From: Rhizobium sp. FKY42
GTDB taxonomy: Bacteria; Pseudomonadota; Alphaproteobacteria; Rhizobiales; Rhizobiaceae
Length of the DNA stretch: 64,000 nt
Direction: 5' to 3'
NCBI RefSeq assembly: GCF_005222835.1
Contig: NZ_STGA01000029.1
Span: 310,001 to 374,000 of the forward strand
Part shown: positions 1 through 8,291 of the stretch, one piece after another
Position numbering within the stretch: the first letter of the stretch is position 1
Layout: each line of letters begins with the position of its first letter
Made by a program: the position numbers and the translations under genes
The notes under the pieces: model-generated
Databases searched by the model: none
Told to the model about the DNA's origin: nothing
What the model saw: only the letters and a program-made list of their open reading frames with translations

Positions 1-1535
1 TCGATCCCCACGGCGTCGATCGCGGATGAGGCCCAGAGCGGATCGAGATGGAAGAACACATCGCCGGTCCCGTCATTCGGATGATAGCCGAAATATTCGC
101 TCCAGTCGGCGCCATAGGTCAGCCTGACCGATGGCCCGAGCTTCGCACGGCAATCGGCAGCCAGTCGAACCAGTTCCGCCACGAAGGGAAAGCTGTTACC
201 CGCCCCGCGCACGCTTGTCAGGCCGCGAAATTCCGAGCCGATGATGAAGCCATCCACGCCGCCCGCCGCCGCCGCCAGATCGGCGTAATGGAGCACCATG
301 CGGCGATAGCCTTCTGCGCGATTGCAGAACTGGTCGATCTCGCTTGCAGCCTGCGCCGTCCTGTCGGGAGAGCCTGCCCGCCCCGGTGCCGGATGGCAGG
401 TAATACGCCCACGCCACGGATAGACGGCCTGTTTCGATTCGCCATAAGGGTCCGGCAGCGTGTTGTCTTCCGCCACATCCATCATGATGAACGGATAGAG
501 ATAGACCTCGATGCCCCGCGCCTTCAGGTCGGAAATTGCCTGTTTCACGCTCTCGTCGGAAGGCGTGCCGCCATAGGCAGGCGCATCGTGTCTGCGGCTC
601 ACCAGATGCGCATCGGCCCGCTCGATGCCCGCCACGTTCCAGAGCATGCTCTCCCCGTCGCGCGAAAGGAATTCGACACCGGGAACGATCCGGCATTCGC
701 CAGCGCGCAGATCGGTGCCAAACCAGCTGACAACGAGCGCCACACGTTCAAGGTTGGGGCACAGCGCCTGCAACTCGTCGAGGGATGCTTCCCAATCGGT
801 CGCAGCCATACGGTTGTTGCGGTTGAGAATGCGGGCGCTGCCCTCACCGGTGTCTTCAGTCACCTGAACCGTCGCGTAGCCATGCTCGCTGGAGCCGGGA
901 ATGATTGTCACGGCCCGGATCTGTCTCTCCAACGCACCGATGGGTCGCACCACCTCGAACTGCAGCAGCGGAATACGATTGCCGAAATCGCCAAGCGGCA
1001 ATCGCTCGAACACCACATAGGCAAGGCCCCGGAAGGCGGGTGCCTTGCCCGCCCCCTGCTTCGCCTCGATCAGCGGGTCCGGCAGCTGGTCTTCGGTGCC
1101 GCGGTAGAACCGCATCTGGATCGTCGTCAGGTCCAGTTCGCGGCCATCGGCCCACACGCGCCGCACATGCGCCACTTCGCCCTCGCAGAGACCCAACGCA
1201 ATATTGGCATAGTAGGTAAAGCTCTTCACCTTCTGGCCGCCGGTCGCCTTGCCGCCGCTGCGCTCTGTGCGCACCTCTTCCTCGAAGCGCGTGGCCCAGA
1301 TCAGCGTACCGCCAATGCGCATCGTGCCGTAAAGCCGGGGAATGCCGGTTCCCTCATCGGCTCCGGCCAGTCGCGCAGTTGCCAGTCGTGGACCCGTGAC
1401 AGTTGGCGAACCGAGCAGTGCCCGGTCCACCGCCGCGCCCGCCAGCCCGCCTGCCGCGCGGCCAATCATAGCGCCCACGGGCCCGAAGACGGAGCCGAGA
1501 GCCGCCCCCGCCGCCTGAAACAGAATGGTAGCCAT
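1..1535 (-). CDS. GTA tail hub/host-specificity protein (gp15-like, TIM-barrel), partial
   Basis: Translating the minus strand from the ATG at 1535 gives an open frame that runs off the left edge, so only the N-terminal ~510 residues are here. It begins with a Gly/Ala-rich hydrophobic segment, continues through a conserved 'PRLYGTMRIGGTLIW' stretch, and reaches a TIM-barrel-like part with 'GSEFRGLTSVRG' and 'WSEYFGYHP'. These are hallmarks of the GTA glycoside-hydrolase-like (GTA_TIM) megatron protein of the tail tip. It is the last known structural gene in RcGTA-type clusters, which fits its place after the gp14-like peptidase. It is separated from gp14 by a RIME repeat, so it may be transcribed somewhat separately. 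Full length in the family is over 1,200 residues; the rest is outside the window. Confidence 0.9.
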   Translation of the reverse strand, partial: MATILFQAAGAALGSVFGPVGAMIGRAAGGLAGAAVDRALLGSPTVTGPRLATARLAGADEGTGIPRLYGTMRIGGTLIWATRFEEEVRTERSGGKATGGQKVKSFTYYANIALGLCEGEVAHVRRVWADGRELDLTTIQMRFYRGTEDQLPDPLIEAKQGAGKAPAFRGLAYVVFERLPLGDFGNRIPLLQFEVVRPIGALERQIRAVTIIPGSSEHGYATVQVTEDTGEGSARILNRNNRMAATDWEASLDELQALCPNLERVALVVSWFGTDLRAGECRIVPGVEFLSRDGESMLWNVAGIERADAHLVSRRHDAPAYGGTPSDESVKQAISDLKARGIEVYLYPFIMMDVAEDNTLPDPYGESKQAVYPWRGRITCHPAPGRAGSPDRTAQAASEIDQFCNRAEGYRRMVLHYADLAAAAGGVDGFIIGSEFRGLTSVRGAGNSFPFVAELVRLAADCRAKLGPSVRLTYGADWSEYFGYHPNDGTGDVFFHLDPLWASSAIDAVGI

Positions 1536-1583
1536 GGTTGTGAAGTCCTTGGGTTTGCAAAGATGTTGGTATCCGGGGCCTTC

Positions 1584-1761
1584 ACCCCCCTCTGGTCTGC
1601 CGACCATCTCCCCCTCAAGGGGGGAGATCGGCAGGACGCGCTCGCTCGCCTTCTCTCAACTTCAAAGGTCGCCGCAATCTGAAACGTCACGAGCGATGAA
1701 GAGCCAACCACGAGTCGATCTCCCCCCTTGAGGGGGAGATGTCCGGCAGGACAGAGGGGGG
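1584..1761. repeat. RIME-like intergenic mosaic element, copy A
   Basis: A ~178-bp element bounded by inverted copies of a palindrome-rich end: CCCCCTCTG, then TGTCC-TGCC-GGACA or a variant, then ATCTCCCCC-TCAA-GGGGGAGAT. The middle is a non-palindromic core containing 'gagccaaccacgagtcgat'. It fills the gap between the gp15-like and gp14-like GTA genes. Two further copies are at 6759-6947 and 9280-9456. The architecture matches rhizobial RIME-type elements as I recall them; family assignment is from memory. Confidence 0.8.
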
Positions 1762-1765
1762 TAGC

Positions 1766-2221
1766 TCAAACTCGAAGCCTGCTCTTTTCAGGCACCACCC
1801 CAAACCGGTGCACGGCCACGATCCGCCGTCGCCAGGCAGGCACGAGTGCGGAGCGCGTCACCGCCACCTGTTCGTAAGCGTGGATGAAGCTCGTCTCATC
1901 GGCCAGAATACCTGCATGTTTGGCCGCGCATCCCGCGTGCCAGCGAAACAGCAGCACATCGCCTGCCTGCATCTCAGCCTTCGGCACCGGCGCACCGAAC
2001 AGCGTTAAAGCCGCTTGCAACAACCGTTCCTCGCCCGCCCGCTCGGCCCAGTCCGGCGCATAGGGCGGCACGGAGAGCGGCGGTTCGCATCCGTAAAGCT
2101 CACGCCAGACCCAGCGGATCAGACCGATGCAATCGCAGGCCACACCCTTCGTCGCGCCCTGATGCCGGTAGGGTGTGCCGATCCAGCTTTCCGCCAGCGC
2201 CACAATGTCAGCGCCGATCAT
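1766..2221 (-). CDS. GTA NlpC/P60 family peptidase (gp14-like)
   Basis: A 151-residue NlpC/P60 cysteine peptidase of the tail tip, thought to locally cleave peptidoglycan during DNA delivery. The catalytic Cys lies in 'GVACDCIGLIRWVWRE' and the His in 'KHAGILAD'. The longer upstream reading frame is spurious. The ATG at 2221 overlaps the TGA of the DUF2163 gene by 4 nt (ATGA), the usual translational coupling in this cluster. Length and position between gp13-like and gp15-like genes match RcGTA order. Confidence 0.93.
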   Translation of the reverse strand: MIGADIVALAESWIGTPYRHQGATKGVACDCIGLIRWVWRELYGCEPPLSVPPYAPDWAERAGEERLLQAALTLFGAPVPKAEMQAGDVLLFRWHAGCAAKHAGILADETSFIHAYEQVAVTRSALVPAWRRRIVAVHRFGVVPEKSRLRV

Positions 2222-3093
2222 GGAAACAGCACGCCGCCATCGTGCTGGCCGTCTGCATCGGCATAGGAATAGCTGAAATCGCTTCCCGGCATATGCGGAA
2301 AGCCGCGAAAGTTCAGCCCGTTGGCAAAGCGGGCGCGGCAGGTCGTAAAGCTCTTGTCGCAGCCAGCCGTCAGCACAACGGCCTCGCTCTCGGCCACATC
2401 GCGTTCCAGCGGCAGCCATAGCGTCAGCCGCCCAGCGCCAGCGTCCTCTGCCACATGCCGCTCGATCATAGCGGTCGAGCCATCGGCAAAACGCACACTT
2501 CCCTGATCGAAGAAACCGCTCGCACGCTCCCCAAGTCCAGTCACCGTCAGATGGCTGCGGTCGTCCTGCTCCGTCACCGTTGCGTTTGCCTGAAACGCGG
2601 CCAGCGCCACCCGGCATCGGCTGTCGCCAAGGCTTGCATCGCAGCGACGGCCATAGACGCGCCCCTGCGGCTGGTCGAGACGATGCGCCATACTGCGCAG
2701 TTCGGCGGTAAAGGCCTCTCCGGCTCGCGTCACCTCACCGATCTCGCGCACATCAAGCCGGGTCAACTGCGAAGGGTCCGCCCAGTTCACCAGAAAAAGC
2801 TCCACCCGCGCATGGTCGAACGCGCCGACAGCCAGATCCTCCTCGGCGATGGTGTCACTGGAAAAGCCGCCCTGCACCTCGCCCGCATTGGCGGCCATGC
2901 CGCTTGCGGCCTCATTGTCGCTGGCAGAAAAGCCACTTGCGGCGCGACAGACTGTGCCATCCACAGTCAGGTCTTCGTCATGATCGGTAAAGCCCAGCTG
3001 CACGCCATCGGCACGCGTCACCCGCCAGGCATGACATGTGGTCGTCGCGTCCCCGGCCAGATGCGTGGCGAGTTCCTTCGGTAGCGTCCTCAT
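2218..3093 (-). CDS. GTA tail hub protein, DUF2163 (gp13-like)
   Basis: A 291-residue DUF2163/phage-BR0599-like protein, the baseplate-hub component encoded as gp13 in RcGTA. Visible family features are the N-terminal 'LATHLAGDATTTCHAWRVTRADG' type region, 'GFTDHDEDL', and a Cys-rich C-terminal part with 'CDKSFTTCRARFAN' and 'FRGFPHMPG'. The last holds Cys residues that can bind an iron-sulfur cluster in GTA hubs (known for the family, not shown here). It overlaps both neighbours by 4 nt. Confidence 0.93.
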   Translation of the reverse strand: MRTLPKELATHLAGDATTTCHAWRVTRADGVQLGFTDHDEDLTVDGTVCRAASGFSASDNEAASGMAANAGEVQGGFSSDTIAEEDLAVGAFDHARVELFLVNWADPSQLTRLDVREIGEVTRAGEAFTAELRSMAHRLDQPQGRVYGRRCDASLGDSRCRVALAAFQANATVTEQDDRSHLTVTGLGERASGFFDQGSVRFADGSTAMIERHVAEDAGAGRLTLWLPLERDVAESEAVVLTAGCDKSFTTCRARFANGLNFRGFPHMPGSDFSYSYADADGQHDGGVLFP

Positions 3094-3728
3094 GGCAGGA
3101 TCTCCTGAATGGGAATGGCCGGAATTCGGCCAGCATTGAAGGCGGAGAGGTTCACGTCGATCCGGTCAGTATCAAAACGCACCGGCACGTCGAACTCGAA
3201 ACCGGCGCGGATTTCGGCCGCCTCCGGCGGCACATGGGCAAGAGCAAATGTCACCATTCCCGTCGCTGCATCGAGCGTGAAGTGGTCGGAGGAAACCTCT
3301 TCGCCGTCCACGCTCAGCCGCACGGTTCCCGCCACCGGCTTGGCAATGGTTCGCCGCGTCTCGCCCCCGTCATCGCCATAGGTCTTTATCAGCTGGAAGG
3401 TGCGCTGCACGCCATCGCCCTCGCCAATCCACTGGTCGTCGGCGCACACGGCCCCGGTCGGCCCGCAGGATTTCCAGTCCAGCGGATCGCGGAAGCGGAA
3501 GCCATAAAGCTGGCCCATCCGCGCCTCGAAAAACTCCAGCACCTCGTAGAGATCGGCAATCGAGCGGACACCGGAACCGGCATCGTAAGCCCGTCTGGCA
3601 TTGCGCCAGCGGGCATTGCGGTTCTCGCGCCCGTTGGACAGGTTGACGATATCGGTGCGCCGCACCGGCCCGCCACTCGTTCCCAGCGCCAGCCGCAGCG
3701 GAAAGCGCACCTCATGAAATCCGGTCAT
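3090..3728 (-). CDS. GTA distal tail protein, DUF2460 (gp12-like)
   Basis: A 212-residue DUF2460 (TIGR02217) protein, the distal tail ring connecting tube and hub. It begins 'MTGFHEVRFPLRLALGTSGGP' and carries the family signature 'RRTDIVNLSNGRENRNARW', then 'GRENRN...FFEARMGQLYGFRFRDPLDWKS'. The 3' end overlaps the DUF2163 start by 4 nt, and the start lies 3 bp from the tape-measure gene, so it is co-translated in the tail block. Confidence 0.94.
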   Translation of the reverse strand: MTGFHEVRFPLRLALGTSGGPVRRTDIVNLSNGRENRNARWRNARRAYDAGSGVRSIADLYEVLEFFEARMGQLYGFRFRDPLDWKSCGPTGAVCADDQWIGEGDGVQRTFQLIKTYGDDGGETRRTIAKPVAGTVRLSVDGEEVSSDHFTLDAATGMVTFALAHVPPEAAEIRAGFEFDVPVRFDTDRIDVNLSAFNAGRIPAIPIQEILP

Positions 3729-3731
3729 GGT

Positions 3732-4310
3732 TCACACACCCCGCCGTCCGCGCGCCACGCTGCGGGCCAGCATGGCGGTAATCTGGCCCTCGCTGCGCTT
3801 GAAGCTTGCCGCGTCCGTCGCCGTCACGTTGAACACGATCTGCCCGGAGCCCCCACTTGAACCACCGGACATCGCCACGCCCAGCGCCCCGTCCGCCCCG
3901 CGCTTCAGCGGCAGAATGGCCTCGGCCCCTGCTTCCCCCATCAGGCCGGTCGCGTTTCCCCCCATGGAAAAGAAGCTTGGGCTTCGCACCACGCCACCAT
4001 CGGCAAAAGGCGTCACCTTTCCGGCCCCGCCCGAACCAAGAGAGCCCAGCAGGCTTCCCGCAATGCCGGACATCGCGTTCTCCAACGGCTTCAGGGCCGC
4101 AGAAAGCGCAATGTCGCTCAGGCGCCGCCCAAGCCCGCGCAGCACATTGTCCAGCCCCTTGCCGTTCAGGGTGGCTCCCTGCAAAGCGCTTGAAAGCGCC
4201 GAGCCGAAGCTTTGGCTGCGCGCCTGCAAATCCTGCATCGAGCGGGAAAGCGCCTCGCTGGTGGAAAGCGCGTCATCCAGTCCACGGCCTGTGGAAACAG
4301 TGTCGGTCAT
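3732..4310 (-). CDS. GTA tail tape measure protein (gp11-like)
   Basis: A 192-residue protein that is short for a tape measure protein but normal for GTA tails, which are short. It shows an N-terminal helical stretch (about 1-55), a Gly/Ser-rich middle with a hydrophobic segment around 80-95, and the C-terminal 'FADGGVV' and 'GEAGAEAILPLKRG' motifs found in many tape measure/lambda H-like proteins. It sits between the tail chaperone and distal tail genes, as expected. Confidence 0.9.
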   Translation of the reverse strand: MTDTVSTGRGLDDALSTSEALSRSMQDLQARSQSFGSALSSALQGATLNGKGLDNVLRGLGRRLSDIALSAALKPLENAMSGIAGSLLGSLGSGGAGKVTPFADGGVVRSPSFFSMGGNATGLMGEAGAEAILPLKRGADGALGVAMSGGSSGGSGQIVFNVTATDAASFKRSEGQITAMLARSVARGRRGV

Positions 4311-4318
4311 CGGTCACC

Positions 4319-4549
4319 TCAGTCGGAAGAGAATGGCAGGTCGGGAAAGGCGGCCATCAGCGCCACAAGCCCTGCGCGGTCCAGTCCGGGCGGGCGGGGA
4401 CGATAGGCACCCGCCATACCCATGAACTCGCGTGGCGAAAGCTGCCAGAAGATGTCGGGAGGAAGCCGCAACAGGCACAGCCCCACATGCAGCACGCCCG
4501 GCCATCCAGCCGTCGCGCCGTCATGCGGGGCGCCCGTTGCGGCGCTCAA
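4319..4549 (-). CDS. GTA tail assembly chaperone-like protein (gp10.1-like)
   Basis: A 76-residue protein with the motif 'PDIFWQLSPREFMGM', typical of the small GTA/phage tail assembly chaperone (rcc01693/TIGR02216-like). It overlaps the gp10-like gene by 4 nt at its start. The pair gp10 plus gp10.1 before the tape measure gene mirrors the G/GT chaperone arrangement of siphophages, here as two overlapping genes. Small, but position and motif are convincing. Confidence 0.88.
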   Translation of the reverse strand: MSAATGAPHDGATAGWPGVLHVGLCLLRLPPDIFWQLSPREFMGMAGAYRPRPPGLDRAGLVALMAAFPDLPFSSD

Positions 4550-4941
4550 GGGCGGGGAATTGGGTTCCCTTGTGCGCCATCCGTCATGCCATCAGTGAAG
4601 GCCGCCTCCAGCAGTTCGGTGGCAATCCGGGCGCAGGCGGCCACCCCGCCTTCCACATTCATGTCGGCCACCTCCTCGTCGGGAAACAGATTGCCGCCGC
4701 CGCGCAGACCCGCGCCGATCACCCGCACCAGATCCTGCGCCTTCAGCCGTCCCCCGGCAAAATAGGCCGCCAGCTCGGAAAGATCGGCCACGCCGAAAGC
4801 GGTTTCCAGCTCGGCCAGCGCGCCCAGCGTCAGGCACAGAATGCGCCGCTCGCCATCGATCATCGCCTCCACCTCACCGCGCTGCCGGTTGGCGCGGCGA
4901 TGTAATCCCGGTCCCTTGTCCGTCCTCTCGATCATCGTCAT
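4546..4941 (-). CDS. GTA gp10-like tail chaperone/TAC protein
   Basis: A 131-residue gene transfer agent family protein (GTA_gp10). Core features are 'GEVEAMIDGERRILCLTLGALAELE' and 'DLVRVIGAGLRGGG', a pattern resembling phage tail assembly chaperones of the gp10/TAC type. The start ATG overlaps the major tail gene end by 1 nt, and its end overlaps the next gene by 4 nt. Confidence 0.92.
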   Translation of the reverse strand: MTMIERTDKGPGLHRRANRQRGEVEAMIDGERRILCLTLGALAELETAFGVADLSELAAYFAGGRLKAQDLVRVIGAGLRGGGNLFPDEEVADMNVEGGVAACARIATELLEAAFTDGMTDGAQGNPIPRP

Positions 4942-5348
4942 CAGATGGCTCCGAACGTCAGTTGACCGGCGGATTCCAGCGCAATCTCGAACCGTACCTC
5001 GCCATTGTGCTCGCCGGAATATTCCAGCGATGTGATCTGGAAGGGACCGCTGATCGTGCCGAAGGAGGGGATCACCACCTGAAAGTTCAGGATACTGCCA
5101 GAGAAGAAGGCGCTGCGGACAAGCGCGTCGGAGGTCTGGTCCTTGAATAGTCCTGCCCCGTTCAGCGAGGCGCGCTGAATTCCCGCCCCACCCAGTAGCT
5201 CGCGCCAGCGTCCGGCACTCTCGGCGTCGGTAATGTCCACCGTTTCGGCATTGAATGCCAAGCGTTTGGAACGCAAGCCCGCCACCGTCTGCCAGCCTGC
5301 GCCATTTTCCACCTTCAACAGAAGGTCACGTCCTGCCTGTGCCACCAT
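4941..5348 (-). CDS. GTA major tail protein, TP901-1 family (gp9-like)
   Basis: A 135-residue major tail tube subunit. It begins 'MVAQAGRDLLLKVENGAGW' and includes 'TVAGLRSKRLAFNAETVDITDAES', the TP901-1/TIGR02126 signature. It ends with a beta-rich 'LEYSGEHNGEVRFEIALESAG', as in gp9 of RcGTA. A short gap of about 40 bp separates it from the DUF3168 gene, so the head/connector and tail blocks may be modestly uncoupled here. Confidence 0.94.
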   Translation of the reverse strand: MVAQAGRDLLLKVENGAGWQTVAGLRSKRLAFNAETVDITDAESAGRWRELLGGAGIQRASLNGAGLFKDQTSDALVRSAFFSGSILNFQVVIPSFGTISGPFQITSLEYSGEHNGEVRFEIALESAGQLTFGAI

Positions 5349-5390
5349 TGCAATAAATCCCTGTTGAATAATCTGGTTCTGAAAAAAGTC

Positions 5391-5798
5391 TCACATCTCT
5401 TCCGTCACGCCCCGCAGGTTCACCTCCGCCACCTGCGCCTGTGTTCTCGCGTCCTGTCTGTGGCGTATGCCCGTCACCGTCAGGTTCACCAGATGCTGGT
5501 TGTCTCCCAGCGCCAGCTCCGTACGATCCAGCAATATCGCCACCTGAGCGGCCAGCCTTTGTGCTTCAGCGCGTCCCTTCCCATCGGACCAGATTTCCAC
5601 CGTCAGCAGGTGCTCCTCCGCCACTTCGGTACCGGTGGAATAGTCGCGGCTCTCCAGTGTCCCGTAGGTAATTGCAGGAAGGCTTACACGCCCTGCAATC
5701 CGGTCCCTGAAGCCTTTGATTCCTACGGTTGAAAGAAGTTGCATATCGCCTACAAGCTGCTCGTGGATCGCCTTCAGAAGTGCCTGTCCACCTCTCAT
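5391..5798 (-). CDS. GTA tail terminator-like protein, DUF3168 (gp8-like)
   Basis: A 135-residue DUF3168 protein that caps the tail tube at the neck. Family features are 'IKGFRDRIAGRVSLPAITYG' and 'HLLTVEIWSDGKGRAEAQRL'. Its start overlaps the end of the gp7-like gene by 4 nt. Length and order are normal. Confidence 0.93.
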   Translation of the reverse strand: MRGGQALLKAIHEQLVGDMQLLSTVGIKGFRDRIAGRVSLPAITYGTLESRDYSTGTEVAEEHLLTVEIWSDGKGRAEAQRLAAQVAILLDRTELALGDNQHLVNLTVTGIRHRQDARTQAQVAEVNLRGVTEEM

Positions 5799-6133
5799 TG
5801 TGCTTCCTCCTCACAGAGGCACGAAAGCATGCGTCTGGTCTCGTCAGGATCGCGCACAAGGCGAATTCGAAAGGCTCTTTCGCCTGTGCGAAACCGCTGA
5901 CCGGCGCCGATGCCCTGGCGATGACGAAGCAGAATCCGGTGGGTCACCACGGCCCGTTCGCCCCCTGCCATGTCGGTGAAGGATGGGCTGGCAACGGGCT
6001 CAATCCGCGTCCACACCTCACCCGCCTGCACCCAGCCGCCAAGGCTGCCGCCCTGTCCGTCGCTCTCGTCGTTCGGCACTTCCAGTGTCAGGCGGTGGGT
6101 CAGCTGGCCGGGGTCCAGAGGCAGGGCGCTCAT
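5795..6133 (-). CDS. GTA head closure/head-tail adaptor (gp7-like)
   Basis: A 112-residue head-tail adaptor (SPP1 gp16 / TIGR01563-like stopper). It begins 'MSALPLDPGQLTHRLTLE' and contains 'GWVQAGEVWTRIEPV' and 'VTHRILLRHRQGI', the usual beta-barrel sequence of this family. It ends 4 nt into the DUF3168 gene and starts 1 bp after the gp6-like gene's stop. Confidence 0.93.
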   Translation of the reverse strand: MSALPLDPGQLTHRLTLEVPNDESDGQGGSLGGWVQAGEVWTRIEPVASPSFTDMAGGERAVVTHRILLRHRQGIGAGQRFRTGERAFRIRLVRDPDETRRMLSCLCEEEAQ

Positions 6134-6134
6134 T

Positions 6135-6704
6135 TCAAAGCCTCCTCATGCGGAATGGTGCCACCAGCCGGTCATAGCCATCCGGCATCGCCCCCGGCTG
6201 CTGATCGGGTGAAAGAACGCCGCGATGGGCAAACATCAGCGCGATATGGGTCAGCATGGCGCGCTTCAGCGGGTCCGGCACATCCGTGCCAGCCTCGCCG
6301 AAACCGGCGGTGAAATCGATCTCGATGCCGTTGATTGCTCGACCAGGCTTTGGTGGATCACGCAGCCACAGCCTTGCCGGACGCGTTTGTCCATCCAGCA
6401 GATGGTCTTCAAGCGATGGATGAGAGGCCGTTCCGTCTTCGGCGTAAACCGTCACTGCCTCAATGGCTTGCACCGGTCCTCTCGCAATCTGAATCACGCC
6501 GTCCTTCGGCCATCGGTCGAGATAAAGCCGAAGCGTCTGCTCGATCAGGCATAGCCCCGTCTCACGCTCCAGATGCTCGCGGGCAATGGTAATCAGCTGC
6601 GCCAGAAGCGCATCTTCTTCCGTTCCGTCCAGCCGCAGATGCGCCTTCACCTCGGCAAGCGTCAGCGCCTCCGCGGCTGGCGGATCGATCAATGCATAGG
6701 TCAT
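6135..6704 (-). CDS. GTA head-tail connector, phiE125 gp8/gp6-like
   Basis: A 189-residue adaptor that binds the portal and starts the neck. It begins 'MTYALIDPPAAEALTLAEVKAHLRLDG', a classic phage gp6/phiE125 gp8 N-terminus, and has 'HIALMFAHRGVL' near the C-terminus. I use the ATG at 6704, preceded by AAGGAA at good spacing. The longer open frame upstream is only the RIME element read through. Confidence 0.94.
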   Translation of the reverse strand: MTYALIDPPAAEALTLAEVKAHLRLDGTEEDALLAQLITIAREHLERETGLCLIEQTLRLYLDRWPKDGVIQIARGPVQAIEAVTVYAEDGTASHPSLEDHLLDGQTRPARLWLRDPPKPGRAINGIEIDFTAGFGEAGTDVPDPLKRAMLTHIALMFAHRGVLSPDQQPGAMPDGYDRLVAPFRMRRL

Positions 6705-6758
6705 GGAAAATTCCTTGTTGGGATAGGTAAGAGCCGTCCGACGCGTCGAGAGGCAGCA

Positions 6759-6947
6759 CCCCCTCTGTCCTGCCGGACATCTCCCCCTCAAGGTGTGTGT
6801 GGGGGGGGGAAGATCGACCCGTGGTTGGCTCGCTATACATCGCAACCTCACAGATTGCGGCAATCGCTGAAGCTGCGAGAGAATGTGGGAGTGCGTCTTG
6901 CGGATCTCCCCCCTTGAGGGGGAGATGCCTGGCAAGGCAGAGGGGGG
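6759..6947. repeat. RIME-like intergenic mosaic element, copy B
   Basis: A ~189-bp copy of the element, lying between the connector and capsid genes and inverted relative to copies A and C. Its left palindrome is interrupted by a GT-repeat and G-run insertion (about 6797-6810), so that hairpin is damaged. The other end keeps the intact GATCTCCCCC-TTGA-GGGGGAGAT type stem. Confidence 0.8.
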
Positions 6948-6989
6948 TAAGCCAAGGATTGAAGCGGAAGAAGCTCCCCCCACCCCGTC

Positions 6990-8291
6990 TTAACTCGCGG
7001 AAAACTTCACCAGCTTGATTGCCTCGAAGTTCTGCACGCCACCGCCCACGCGCTTGGTGGTGTAGAACAGCACATAGGGCTTGGCGGAATAAGGATCGCG
7101 CAGAATGCGCACACCTGCCCTGTCCACCACCAGATAGCCGGCCTTGAAATCACCGATGGCGATGGAAAGCGAACCGGCGGCGATATCCGGCATTTCCTCG
7201 CCTTCCGCCACCGGAAAGCCCATCAGCGTCGCGGCCTGACCTGCCGTTGCCGGCGGACGCCACAGATAGTTTCCATCAGCATCCTTCAGCTTGCGAATTT
7301 CGCCCTGTGTGCGCCGGTTCATCAGAAAGGTGGCGTTCTGGCGGTGTCCCGCCTTCAGCGCATAAATGGCGTTCACCAGCACATCCGATGCACCGGACGA
7401 GGCAAAACCGCCCGCCTGCCCTGTTGCCACATAGCCGAGCTTGCCCCAGGCCCAGGCGCTATCGGCTGCGGTGTCATAGGCCAGAAAGCCCTTCGGTCTG
7501 TTCACGCCATCGCCGCGAATGAAGGCGTCGCCCTCCTGCTCCGCAAACACGCTGTCCACCTCGCTTGCCAGCCAGCTTTCAATGTCCACCGCCGCATCGT
7601 CCAGCAGCGTCTGGCTGGCGGCAGGCATGGCGTAAAGCTCCATGGTCGGGAAACTCAGTTCTGCCAGTTGTGGCGAGCCTGTCTGCGGGCGCGCCGCCGT
7701 CTCGGCAACCCAACCCGTTGCCGGGCCGCTCAGCGCAAACGGCTTCTTCAGCACCGTGGTGGAAACGGTGCGTACGGTGGAAAGCGCACGCATGGGCGAA
7801 ACTACGCTCAACCGTCGGCCGATCTCGGTGTCCGTCTCGTCCGGCACCAGATAGCCGCCATCGCTGCTGGAACCTGCGCTCATCGCCTTGGCCTCCAGTT
7901 CGCGAAGCGCACCCTCGTCGCCACGGCGCACATAGGCCTCGAAGGCCGCCTTGTGTTCAGCCGCCTCCGGCCCCGCCTCGCGTGCGCCTCCCAGCGCCGG
8001 TCGCGCCTTTTTCAGCGCCAGCTGGTCGATCACCCGCTTCTGCTCGTCCATGCTGCGGTTGATGCGCTCCAGCTTCTCCCGCGTCACCACATCGGCGGTC
8101 AGCTTCTGCTCGATTTCGGAAAGACGGCGGTCGTTGACTTCCTTGAAGCTTTCGAAAGCCTCCATGAATTCGTCGAAGGCCGCCGTCATCGTATCCGGCC
8201 CAGCCTTCAGATCCAGCAAGGCCTTCACCTCCGGCTGCGCCTTGGTTTCGGGTGAAGCTGTCGGCAAAGCGTTCAGGGCAATATCCTGCAT
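6990..8291 (-). CDS. GTA major capsid protein, HK97 fold (gp5-like)
   Basis: A 433-residue HK97-family capsid protein. Residues ~30-100 are a charged helical region, the scaffolding-like delta domain removed on maturation. The mature capsid starts near 'AMSAGSSSDGGYLVPDETD', a typical cleavage and start motif. Later come 'SFPTMELYAMPAASQTLLDDAAVDIESWL', 'EGDAFIRGDGVNRPKGFL' and the C-terminal 'RVGGGVQNFEAIKLVKFS'. I use the ATG at 8291, which overlaps the protease stop as TGATG. An in-frame TTG one codon earlier is the alternative. Confidence 0.96.
   Translation of the reverse strand: MQDIALNALPTASPETKAQPEVKALLDLKAGPDTMTAAFDEFMEAFESFKEVNDRRLSEIEQKLTADVVTREKLERINRSMDEQKRVIDQLALKKARPALGGAREAGPEAAEHKAAFEAYVRRGDEGALRELEAKAMSAGSSSDGGYLVPDETDTEIGRRLSVVSPMRALSTVRTVSTTVLKKPFALSGPATGWVAETAARPQTGSPQLAELSFPTMELYAMPAASQTLLDDAAVDIESWLASEVDSVFAEQEGDAFIRGDGVNRPKGFLAYDTAADSAWAWGKLGYVATGQAGGFASSGASDVLVNAIYALKAGHRQNATFLMNRRTQGEIRKLKDADGNYLWRPPATAGQAATLMGFPVAEGEEMPDIAAGSLSIAIGDFKAGYLVVDRAGVRILRDPYSAKPYVLFYTTKRVGGGVQNFEAIKLVKFSAS

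Noticed and set aside
48-1682. Long plus-strand ORF (544 aa) across the left end
   Set aside because: It is antisense to the GTA gp15-like gene, whose minus-strand translation shows clear GTA TIM-barrel motifs; the plus-strand protein is Arg/His/Ala-rich without domains.
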